Notes under the pieces: model-generated
Databases searched by the model: none
Told to the model about the DNA's origin: nothing
What the model saw: the letters and a program-made list of their open reading frames with translations, nothing else
Assembly (NCBI RefSeq): GCF_900169165.1
Contig: NZ_FXYY01000002.1
Location: 272,217-336,216, forward strand
Length of the DNA stretch: 64,000 nucleotides
Direction: 5' to 3'
Source of the DNA: Brevibacterium linens ATCC 9172
GTDB lineage: Bacteria; Actinomycetota; Actinomycetes; Actinomycetales; Brevibacteriaceae
Translations under genes and position numbers: made by a program
Part shown: piece after piece, positions 7,720-16,851 of the stretch
Layout of the letters: every line of letters starts with the position of its first letter
Numbering within the stretch: position 1 is the stretch's first letter

Positions 7720-8621
7720 ATGGCCAAAGAGATTTTCGTATCGCTCGGCATCGACATCGATGCAGTGTCAGGTTGGCTCGGTTCCTACGGCGGGGAAGAC
7801 TCTCCCTCGGACATTCAGCGGGGCATCTTCGCCGGCGAAATCGGAGTTCCCAGGTTGCTGAAGATGCTCAAACGCCGCGATCTCAAGGCAAGCTGGTTCA
7901 TCCCCGGTCATTCGCTCGAGACCTTCCCTGACCAATGCAAGATGGTGCACGACGACGGACATGAGATCGGCGCCCACGGCTATAGCCACGAGAACCCCGT
8001 CGCAATGACGAACCGTCAGGAAGACATCGTCATGGAGAAGTCCGTCGAGCTCATCACGAACCTCACCGGCAGCCAGCCGCGTGGCTACGTCGCCCCGTGG
8101 TGGGAGCTGAGCGCATACACTCCAGAGCTGCTCAAGAAGTTCGGTTTCGAATACGACCACAGCCAGAGCCACAAGGATTTCGTGCCGTACTACTCCATCG
8201 CCGGCGACGAATGGACGCCGATCGACTATTCGCAGTCGCCGGAACGTGGATGAAGCCGCTCAAACACGGCAAGGAGATCGACCTCGTCGAGATCGCCGCG
8301 AACTGGTACGTCGACGACCTGCCACCGATGCTGTTCGTGAAGAGCAGCCCGAACAGCCACGGGTTCGTCGATCCGCGCGATATCGAGACCCTGTGGCGCG
8401 ACCAGTTCGACTGGGTCTACCGCGAACTCGACTATGCGATCTTCCCGATCACGATCCACCCGGACGTGTCCGGCCGTCCGCAGGTGCTGCTCATGCTCGA
8501 ACGTCTGCTGGACTACATCGGCGGGCACGACGGTGTGAAGATCGTGACCATGGGCGAGATCGCCGATGACTTCCGGGCACGCTATCCGTTCGAATCACCT
8601 GAACGCCCGCCGGCGTACTGA
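7720..8621 (+). pseudogene. Polysaccharide deacetylase (NodB-fold), broken by a one-base frameshift
   Basis: GGAGG precedes ATG 7720. The first frame encodes the NodB deacetylase core: [45 protein letters not shown] with metal-binding His residues, and [11 protein letters not shown]. At about 8242-8245 the reading frame stops making sense (SPERG then stop), while the -1 frame continues perfectly as [20 protein letters not shown] to the natural end at 8621. Adding one A (GAA-ACG instead of GAACG) restores a protein of 300 residues of the normal family length. It is either a recent null mutation or a sequencing error. The intact enzyme would hydrolyse N-acyl or similar bonds. Confidence 0.85.
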
Positions 8622-8709
8622 TAACACTGGTCAGTAAACGGCGTCCGTCGTCGATACCTCCGTGAAGCGGGCAGATGGCCCCGTGAATACTCATGGAAAG
8701 AAGGTCGGG

Positions 8710-9450
8710 ATGAGAGTTGCCGGAGTCGACCTCGCAGCCGAGGCAGACCGCACTGGCCTCGCCATACTCAACGTTGGCGAGCGGGAATCCCTCAACGCGC
8801 GAATGACAATTGACGAACTTCTTCTTGGCGCCGACGATGACGCGATCCGGGACACAATTGTTCAGGCAGGTCGGACAGGTATTGACGTGCCTCTTGGCTG
8901 GCCACAGAGATTCGTCGAGTTCGTGTCCGACCACGCCAGTGGACATCTGTCCGCGCCGGTGACCACCGACCGCGAATGGCGACGGGGGCTGGCGCTGAGG
9001 GAGACTGACCGGTCCGTCCAACGCTGCACCGGTGTCTGGCCATTGAGCGTAGCTACCGAGCGGATTGCTTATGCGGCAATGCGCTGGGCCGGTATTGAGG
9101 CACACCTGAGGGCAGAGGGCGTCTCAGCCGCTCGAGACGGGTCAGGTGTCGTCTATGAGGTCTATCCTGCGGCAGCGCTGAAAGCGTGGGGCCTGCAACA
9201 TCGTGGTTACAAAGGACAGAAGAACTCTGAAGTCCGGCACCAGTTGGTTGACGACCTGTCCGCGAAATTTCCCAACTTGGAGTGGAATGGGCACAGAGAC
9301 TTCTGCGTCGCCGATGACAATGCGCTGGACGCAGTGCTCGCCGCCATCATCGCACTGGAAGCCTATCTGGGCAGATGCGAGCCGGCTCCCACTGAATTGA
9401 AGTCGAGTGCGCGAAGAGAAGGGTGGATCTGGGTTCCTCGAAATGACTGA
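8710..9450 (+). CDS. DUF429 family protein
   Basis: 246 residues from ATG 8710 (AAGAAGG upstream); an in-frame upstream start at 8662 is also possible. It has an RNase-H-like actin-fold beginning VAGVDLAAEADRTGLAIL, the central GIDVPLGWPQRFVEFV and RETDRSVQ, and the C-terminal YEVYPAAALKAWGL and DDNALDAVLAAIIAL; acidic residues at VDLA, IDVP and DNALDA are in the right places for a DUF429 active site. DUF429 proteins are predicted nucleases; biological role unknown. Confidence 0.8.
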   Translation: MRVAGVDLAAEADRTGLAILNVGERESLNARMTIDELLLGADDDAIRDTIVQAGRTGIDVPLGWPQRFVEFVSDHASGHLSAPVTTDREWRRGLALRETDRSVQRCTGVWPLSVATERIAYAAMRWAGIEAHLRAEGVSAARDGSGVVYEVYPAAALKAWGLQHRGYKGQKNSEVRHQLVDDLSAKFPNLEWNGHRDFCVADDNALDAVLAAIIALEAYLGRCEPAPTELKSSARREGWIWVPRND

Positions 9451-9654
9451 CCTGGCTAGTCTTCGTTCGCTAAACCCCTCGGGACTGTCCAGAGCAGTGA
9501 ATCGATCGGTCGATCCCGGAGGACGGCTTTGGTGATCTCGCCGAGAGATCCCCACGCACACATCGCGGAGACCCCCAGCAGAATCGTGAAGATGCGTGAC
9601 CGTATCAATTGACCTACTGGCCGATCAGGGTCGGAAGTACCAAAAATCAGCACC

Positions 9655-11286
9655 TCACCGCTTCCCCAACTCATCGATGAGCACGCGCTTGTTCTCCGAA
9701 TAGTCGATGGGCACGACGACAACGTGCACGCCACCGACAGAGAACGCATCCTCCAGGGCATCGCTGATGCTGTCGACATCATCGACGCGGGTGCCGGTGG
9801 CCCCATACGACTCCGCGTACTTGACGAAGTCGGGGTTGCCGTAGGTCAGCCCGAAGTCGGGGAATCCGTCCGCGGCCTGCTTCCAGCGGATCATGCCGTA
9901 GGCGTTGTCCTCGAGGATGACCACGACGAGGTCCAGCCCGAGCCTGACAGCGGTCTCCAATTCCTGGCTGTTCATCATGAACCCGCCATCACCGACCACC
10001 GCCATGACGCGACGCTCCGGGTAGGTCAACTTCGCCCCGATCGCCGAGGGCAGCCCGGCGCCCATCGTCGCCAGAGCATTGTCGAGCAGCAGAGTGTTCG
10101 CCCTGGTCGTGCGGTAATTGCGGGCGAACCAGATCTTGTACATCCCATTGTCCAGGGCCACGATCCCATCGGTCGGCACGACGTCGCGGACTTCCTGGAC
10201 GATCCGCTGCGGGATGAACCGATCCTCATCGGCTCCCTCGTGGATCTTGATGAGGATCTCATCGCGCATCGGCAGGAGCGCCTCGGCGGTGGGCACGGGA
10301 GACCCGAGCACCTCGGCGAGCTTATCCAGGGACGGGCCCAGGTCACCGATGACCTCGAACTGCGGGAAATACACCTGCTCGACGATGGCGGGACGGTACC
10401 CGATGTGCACGACGGTCGGCCCGGTCTCATCCATCGTGAACGGCGGTTTCTCGGTCGTATCGTGACCGATGGTGACGATGACGTCGGCCGCATCGATCGC
10501 GTCGTGGACATAGTCACCGGACGTCAGGGCCGCCGTGCCCATGTACAGATCCGACGACCCCGACACTGATCCCTTGCCCATCTGCGTGGTGACGTAGGGG
10601 ATGCGCCTCTCGGCGACGAAACGCGACAGCGCCTCACTGCACGACGCCCGGGACGCATCCGCACCGAGCATAAGCAGCGGGTTCTTCGCCTCCTTGATGA
10701 CGTTCGCGGCGTTCGCAATCGCCGTGTCCCCGGCGACGGGCCGACTGTTCGTATGCGGTTCGATGAGCTCGAACCCGTCGACCGGCATCCCTGCGATGTC
10801 CTCGGGCAGTTCGAGGTGCACCGGTCCCGGACGCTCGGCCTGAGCGGCGCGGAACGCCTCCCGGACCATCGTCGGGATCATCGCCGCCGAGGTGATCTGC
10901 TTGCTCACCTTCGTCAGCGGTTCCATCGTCGCCACCGTGTTGACCATCTGGAACGCCGCCTGCTCGGCCGTGCGGATGCCCTTCTGGCCGGTGATCATGA
11001 TGACCGGCATCCCGCCGAGGTGGGCGTACGCGGCCCCGGTCGCCAGGTTGAGCGCGCCGGGCCCCAAAGTCGTGAGCACGACCCCGGGCTTGCCGGTCAG
11101 CCGACCGTAGGTGGCGGCCATGAACGCGGCCGCCTGCTCATGCCGGGTGAGGATGAGTTCGATCGATGAGTTCCGCAGGGAGTCGACGAAGTCGAGGTTC
11201 TCCTCGCCGGGAAGGCCGAAGATCCGCTCGACGCCTTCGTTCTCCAGGGCTCTGACCATGACATCTGATGCACGTTGTGTCGTCAT
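9655..11286 (-). CDS. Acetolactate-synthase-like thiamine-diphosphate enzyme
   Basis: 543 residues from ATG 11286 (an upstream in-frame start at 11307 is less likely). Three-domain TPP enzyme: the PYR domain with the catalytic Glu in LTRHEQAAAFMAATYGRLTG (about 50), the central domain, and the PP domain with GDGGFMMNSQELETAVRLGL ... EDNAYGMIRWKQ (TPP/Mg motif). The NAYGMI signature and length resemble catabolic acetolactate synthase (AlsS), which condenses two pyruvates to acetolactate. No regulatory small subunit is adjacent, and other TPP carboligase specificities cannot be excluded. It is divergent from pheST. Confidence 0.8.
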   Translation of the reverse strand: MTTQRASDVMVRALENEGVERIFGLPGEENLDFVDSLRNSSIELILTRHEQAAAFMAATYGRLTGKPGVVLTTLGPGALNLATGAAYAHLGGMPVIMITGQKGIRTAEQAAFQMVNTVATMEPLTKVSKQITSAAMIPTMVREAFRAAQAERPGPVHLELPEDIAGMPVDGFELIEPHTNSRPVAGDTAIANAANVIKEAKNPLLMLGADASRASCSEALSRFVAERRIPYVTTQMGKGSVSGSSDLYMGTAALTSGDYVHDAIDAADVIVTIGHDTTEKPPFTMDETGPTVVHIGYRPAIVEQVYFPQFEVIGDLGPSLDKLAEVLGSPVPTAEALLPMRDEILIKIHEGADEDRFIPQRIVQEVRDVVPTDGIVALDNGMYKIWFARNYRTTRANTLLLDNALATMGAGLPSAIGAKLTYPERRVMAVVGDGGFMMNSQELETAVRLGLDLVVVILEDNAYGMIRWKQAADGFPDFGLTYGNPDFVKYAESYGATGTRVDDVDSISDALEDAFSVGGVHVVVVPIDYSENKRVLIDELGKR

Positions 11287-11345
11287 GTGCCCGACCCTAC
11301 GCCTCACGCGGCTCGATCCCTATGACCAGCCCCACACCACCGACG

Positions 11346-11426
11346 CCGAGGCGGCCCACCCACCCAGCTGACGTGCGCAACCGCACGGCCGCCTCGGCGC
11401 CCACCGAGGCGGCCCACCCACCCAGC
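11346..11426. repeat. Direct and inverted repeats between the TPP enzyme and pheS
   Basis: A 23-base sequence beginning CCGAGGCGGCCCACC occurs at 11346-11368 and again, identically, at 11404-11426. GGCCGCCTCGG (11387-11397) also pairs perfectly with CCGAGGCGGCC (11404-11414), forming an 11-bp stem with a 6-base loop. It lies in the divergent promoter region; no leader peptide rich in Phe codons was found. Confidence 0.7.
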
Positions 11427-11461
11427 GGACCCGACCTGGGCCCAGCCGGGGGAGACGATAG

Positions 11462-12568
<1,107 letters not shown>

Positions 12569-12569
12569 T

Positions 12570-15155
12570 ATGCGCGTCCCACTGAACTGGCTGGCCGACT
12601 ATGTCGATCTCCCAGCCGAGACCGACCCCCATGCCCTCGCTGCCGAATTCGCGGCCATCGGACTCGAGGAGGAGGACTTCTTCGGCCCCGAGATCACCGG
12701 CCCCCTCGTCGTCGGCCGGGTCCTCGAACTCGTCAAGGAAGAGCACTCGAACGGCAAGACCGTCAACTGGTGCCGCGTCGACGTCGGCCCCGAACACAAC
12801 GAGGATCTCGACGATCCGAAGGACCCGCAGCCCGGTCCCGAGGTGCCCAGCCGCGGCATCATCTGCGGTGCGCACAACTTCGTGCCCGGCGACCTCATCG
12901 TCGCCTGCCTGCCCGGAGCCGTCCTGCCCGGTGACTTCGCCATCGCTGCGCGGAAGACCTACGGTCACAAGTCCGACGGCATGATCTGCTCGGCCAAGGA
13001 ACTCGGCCTCGGCGAGGATCATTCCGGCATCATCGTGCTCTCCGATCTCGGGCTGACCGGCGAGCCCGGCGACGATGCGATCGCGCTGCTCGGTCTCGAC
13101 CAGGTCACCCTCGACGTCAACGTCACCCCCGACCGCGGCTACCAGCTGTCGATGCGCGGCATCGGACGCGAATACGCGCAGATGAAGGGCCAGACCTTCA
13201 CCGATATCGGATCCGCCGAGGTAACCCCCACCAACGCTGCCACCGACGATGGATTCCCGGTGACGGTTGAGGACGACAACCCCATCAACGAGGTGGCCGG
13301 CTGCGACCAGTTCACCGCACTTCAGGTCACCGGGCTGAATCCGGCTGCGAAGACTCCGTTCTGGATGCAGCGTCGCCTGCAGCAGGCCGGCATGCGCCCG
13401 ATCAGCCTGACTGTCGATGTCACGAACTACGTCATGCTCGAACTCGGCCAGCCTCTGCACGCCTACGACACTTCGCTGCTCGGCGACGAGATCGTCGTGC
13501 GCCGTGCGAGTGCGGGGGAGAAGTTCACGGCTCTCGACGATGTCGAGCGCACGCTCGATCCCGAGGATCTGCTCATCACCGACCGCGGTTCTGGTGCGAC
13601 TGGCAAGGGTGGAAAGATCATCGGTCTGGCCGGCGTCATGGGCGGCGCCGACGTCGAGGTCAACGACCAGACGACCGACGTCGTCATCGAGGCCGCTCAC
13701 TTCGACCCGATCTCGATTGCCCGCACCTCACGCCGCCACAAGCTGTCGTCGGAGGCCTCGCGTCGCTTCGAACGCGGCGTCGACCCGTGGCTCGGACCCG
13801 TGGCGGCTCGTCGCTGCGCGGACCTGCTCGTCGAACTCGGCGGCGGAACGCTCAGCCCAGCGACCACACAGATCGGGCAGGCTCCCGAGGCAACCGTCAT
13901 CGAACTCCCGGTCGAGCGCGTAGCCGCATTGGTCGGTGTTGAGTACACAACCGCCGAGGTGACCTCACTGCTCGAGGGCATCGGCGCAACTGTGTCGACT
14001 AAGGACGATGAGGCGGTGTCGGTGACCGTGCCCAGCTGGCGCACCGACATCACCGACGACGTCGACCTCATCGAGGAAGTCGCCCGCACCGGCGGCTACG
14101 ACCGGATTCCGTCCGTTCAGCCCGCCGCTCGGGCAGGCAACGGTCTGACGGTGGCGCAGAAGACGCGTCGCCGGATCTCGAATCTGCTGGCGGCCGACGG
14201 GTTCACCGAGGTGCTGTCCTACCCGTTTACGAACGATAAACGGGATGACCAGCTGCGGCTCGAGGCCGATGACGTGCGCCGCAAGCACGTGCGCCTGGCC
14301 AACCCGATGTCCGAAGACCTGCCGCTCATGCGCACCAACCTGCTCTCGACGCTCGTCGACCTCGTGGTCCGCAACCAGGGCCGCGGGGCGAAGGACGTCG
14401 CGCTGTTCGAAGCGGGACTGGTGTCCACCTCGGCGGGTCTGCCTGAAGGTCCCGGACCGCGTCACCTGCCCGGATACCACCCGAGCGATGCCGAGCTTGA
14501 AAAGATCTACGCATCGGTGCCGCACCAGCCCTACCACTACGCGGGCATCATCTCCGGAAACGCCGAAATGCCCGGTGTCTGGGGCAAGGGCCGCAAGGCC
14601 GAGGCCACCGACGTCATCGACACCGTGCGCCGGATCGCATCTGTCAACGGACTCGAGGTCACCGTCGAGGCCGACCAGATCGCCCCGTGGCATCCCGGTC
14701 GCGTGGCGAAGTTCGTTCTTGCCGACGGTCAGTTGCTCGGCCATGCAGGTGAGCTGCACCCGAAGGTGTGCGAGAACCTCGGTCTGCCCGCGAGGACCGT
14801 CTCCTTCGAGATTGACCTCGATGCACTGCTGGCTCAGGATGACCTGCGCGCCTGGGATGGTGCGCTGTCGACCTACCCGGTGTCGCGTCAGGATGTCGCC
14901 CTCATCGTCGATGCCGAGCTGCCGACGCAGACTCTGGCCGCGACGTTGCGCGAAGGTGCCGGGGAGGAGCTCGAACTGCTCGAGACTTTCGACCTCTACA
15001 CCGGCGACCAGCTGCCCGAGGGCAAGAAGTCGCTGGCGTTCCGCCTGACCTTCCGCGCCCCGGACCGAACGCTCAAAGCCGATGAGGCCTCGGCGATGCG
15101 TGAAGCGGCGACGAAGTTGGCCGCCGAACGTCACGGCGCCGAAGTCCGCAGCTGA
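12570..15155 (+). CDS. pheT: Phenylalanine-tRNA ligase beta subunit
   Basis: 861 residues. Domains in order: N-terminal domain; EMAP/OB tRNA-binding domain (about 40-150, PSRGIICGAHNFVPGDLIVA); B3/B4 editing domain (LELGQPLHAYDTSLL, ASRRFERGVDP); B5; class II-like core (TEVLSYPFTN); C-terminal ferredoxin-like anticodon-binding domain (LSTYPVSRQDVALIVDAELP). Translationally coupled to pheS. Confidence 0.97.
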   Translation: MRVPLNWLADYVDLPAETDPHALAAEFAAIGLEEEDFFGPEITGPLVVGRVLELVKEEHSNGKTVNWCRVDVGPEHNEDLDDPKDPQPGPEVPSRGIICGAHNFVPGDLIVACLPGAVLPGDFAIAARKTYGHKSDGMICSAKELGLGEDHSGIIVLSDLGLTGEPGDDAIALLGLDQVTLDVNVTPDRGYQLSMRGIGREYAQMKGQTFTDIGSAEVTPTNAATDDGFPVTVEDDNPINEVAGCDQFTALQVTGLNPAAKTPFWMQRRLQQAGMRPISLTVDVTNYVMLELGQPLHAYDTSLLGDEIVVRRASAGEKFTALDDVERTLDPEDLLITDRGSGATGKGGKIIGLAGVMGGADVEVNDQTTDVVIEAAHFDPISIARTSRRHKLSSEASRRFERGVDPWLGPVAARRCADLLVELGGGTLSPATTQIGQAPEATVIELPVERVAALVGVEYTTAEVTSLLEGIGATVSTKDDEAVSVTVPSWRTDITDDVDLIEEVARTGGYDRIPSVQPAARAGNGLTVAQKTRRRISNLLAADGFTEVLSYPFTNDKRDDQLRLEADDVRRKHVRLANPMSEDLPLMRTNLLSTLVDLVVRNQGRGAKDVALFEAGLVSTSAGLPEGPGPRHLPGYHPSDAELEKIYASVPHQPYHYAGIISGNAEMPGVWGKGRKAEATDVIDTVRRIASVNGLEVTVEADQIAPWHPGRVAKFVLADGQLLGHAGELHPKVCENLGLPARTVSFEIDLDALLAQDDLRAWDGALSTYPVSRQDVALIVDAELPTQTLAATLREGAGEELELLETFDLYTGDQLPEGKKSLAFRLTFRAPDRTLKADEASAMREAATKLAAERHGAEVRS

Positions 15156-15168
15156 GAACAGTGCGTCA

Positions 15169-15209
15169 CAGAGCCCGGTCAACCGTTAGAGTGGTTCGAC
15201 CGGGCTCTG
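15169..15209 (+). terminator. Hairpin terminator after pheT
   Basis: A 12-bp perfect stem CAGAGCCCGGTC (15169-15180) / GACCGGGCTCTG (15198-15209), with inner AACC/GGTT pairing inside the 17-base loop. It starts 13 bases after the pheT stop. There is no strong T-tract, but stem stability and position support a terminator. Confidence 0.7.
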
Positions 15210-15334
15210 CCGTAACTGCTCACTGCCTCGCGGCAGCGAGCACGCGAGCAACCGAACGCGCGGGCGTGAGCACCTGTTCCGCGCACCTGGACAACTGACC
15301 ACCCGCACCCGACCAACACCGAGGAGTCCCGATC

Positions 15335-16216
15335 ATGTCCGAGAAGCTGCCCTACGGCACCAACACGCCCACGACCGATGGGTCCTCAGAAGTAACCGCG
15401 GTTCCGTCTGAGACGATTGCGCTCATCACCGGTGGTGCCCGCGGAATCGGACGCCACCTGTCGGAAGCATTCGCTGGTGCCGGTTATGACGTGATCGTGA
15501 CGGCGACCTCGGCGGAGAAGGCGGAAGCTGCGGCAGATGAGATCGCTGAGGCGACCGGGGGAACGGTGACCGGTGTCGGTCTGCGCACTGATGACATCAC
15601 TGTGGTGAACCAGCTGCGTGACTCTGTCGCTGAACTCGAGAAGTCGACGGGCAAGCGGCTACAGGTGCTCATCAATAATGCGGGGCGCATCGAGTCGACC
15701 GAGGGGCCACTGTGGGACGCTGATCCGGAGAGCCTCAAGGGCGTCGTCGACGCGAACGTGCTCGGCGTCGCGCTCATGATCAACGTCTTTGCGCCCATAT
15801 TGATGGCGGGCGCCCAGGCGACCGGCCGTCTCAGCCGCATCATCGACCTCAACTCGGGGTCGGGAGCGAAGGGCACGCCGGCGTATGCCGTGTATTCGGC
15901 GTCGAAGGCGTCACTGTTCCGCCTCGCCGATTCGGTCGTGCACTTCGGACACGAGAAGGGGCTGCGGATCTTCGAGATGGCACCCGGTGTCGTTGAGACC
16001 GCCATGACGAAGTCGATGCCCGTGCATGATTTCCGTCAGGGCGATGATTGGACCTCAACCGAGCAGGTCACCGATCTGGCTGTGGCTTTGGCCTCGGGGA
16101 CATTGGACGCGTTCACTGGACGGTACATCCGCGCCGGTGCGGATTCGGAGGAGTCGCTCATCGCCGAGGCTGCTGGCGGACTGCCTGACTCAGTCCGTCG
16201 GCTCGTGCTGGGCTGA
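15335..16216 (+). CDS. Short-chain dehydrogenase/reductase
   Basis: 293 residues. Classical SDR signatures: ITGGARGIGRHLSEAF (NAD(P)-binding TGxxxGxG, about 30-45), VLINNAG (about 111-117), and catalytic S-Y-K with IDLNSGSG ... YAVYSASKASL. About 25 extra N-terminal residues precede the Rossmann fold. Reductase or dehydrogenase on an unknown alcohol/ketone substrate; no operon partner. A degraded pabAB copy starts just after its stop. Confidence 0.9.
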   Translation: MSEKLPYGTNTPTTDGSSEVTAVPSETIALITGGARGIGRHLSEAFAGAGYDVIVTATSAEKAEAAADEIAEATGGTVTGVGLRTDDITVVNQLRDSVAELEKSTGKRLQVLINNAGRIESTEGPLWDADPESLKGVVDANVLGVALMINVFAPILMAGAQATGRLSRIIDLNSGSGAKGTPAYAVYSASKASLFRLADSVVHFGHEKGLRIFEMAPGVVETAMTKSMPVHDFRQGDDWTSTEQVTDLAVALASGTLDAFTGRYIRAGADSEESLIAEAAGGLPDSVRRLVLG

Positions 16217-16242
16217 GATCGTTCCGGTTGAGCCATTAGCTG

Positions 16243-16507
16243 CGGTGAAGTCGTTGCGAACTCGGCTCATCGACAACGCCTATTCGTTCACGCTCAACCT
16301 CTTCCACCTCCTTGTCGCGGCGAAAAGAGGCGCGCCGACTCTTGTGCCCATTGGCTCGGCTGAGTTCGAGGCCAACGCCTTAGGCTAATTTGATAACGTC
16401 GTCATCTCCTGGGGCCGGTAACTCTAGAGAAGCGGGCGAATTTGGTATCTGTGCCGAGAAGATTAAAAGTTCTCTGATCTCCGTAGAGGATGTGTGCCTC
16501 GGTCGCT
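16243..16507 (+). pseudogene. Decayed duplicate of the 5' end of pabAB (glutamine amidotransferase domain)
   Basis: The sequence is collinear with the start of pabAB at 20387-20650. Translated, RLIDNAYSFTLNLFHLL, GAPTLVP and FDNVVIS line up with LLIDNDDSFTLNLFHLL, CAPTLVP and FDNVVIS of the intact gene. Stop codons (TAA 16386, TAA 16422 and TAG) and indels break the copy, and similarity ends near GTGTGCCTCGG (16490-16500 versus 20631-20641). The two copies are in the same orientation and flank the HEPN-STAND gene, about 4.1 kb apart. Confidence 0.85.
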
Positions 16508-16851
16508 AAGGGTTTTCGCATGTGCAAGAAGAAGGCGGTGGCGCGCGCGATAGTTCTGACGTAGAACTCTGCCGATGCAGGGAAGCGGTTATTGGCCACA
16601 CTGTAAATTGCAATAGTAAAGCCCTTAGGCCAGTAATCAATAATTTTGCGAAATTATACTCAGTTTCGATTGACGCCTGTTGTCAAGGCTTAATTCCCTA
16701 CAGGTCGGCTCATTTGTGTTATTTTAACTATAGTCCCGGTAAATCCAAACTTGTCAGACGACGCGATGTGATATCTCACCCGAGTTTGAACGCTTGTCTA
16801 AATAGGCTAAAGACAGCTCTATTCAAATGGGTTCATAGCCGGATATCGCTT
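16508..16851. other. AT-richer intergenic stretch, no gene seen
   Basis: About 340 bases between the pabAB remnant and the end of the STAND gene. Base composition is clearly more AT-rich than the chromosome around it. ORFs on either strand are short and unlike any protein I know. No terminator with a clean T-tract was recognised. Confidence 0.5.
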
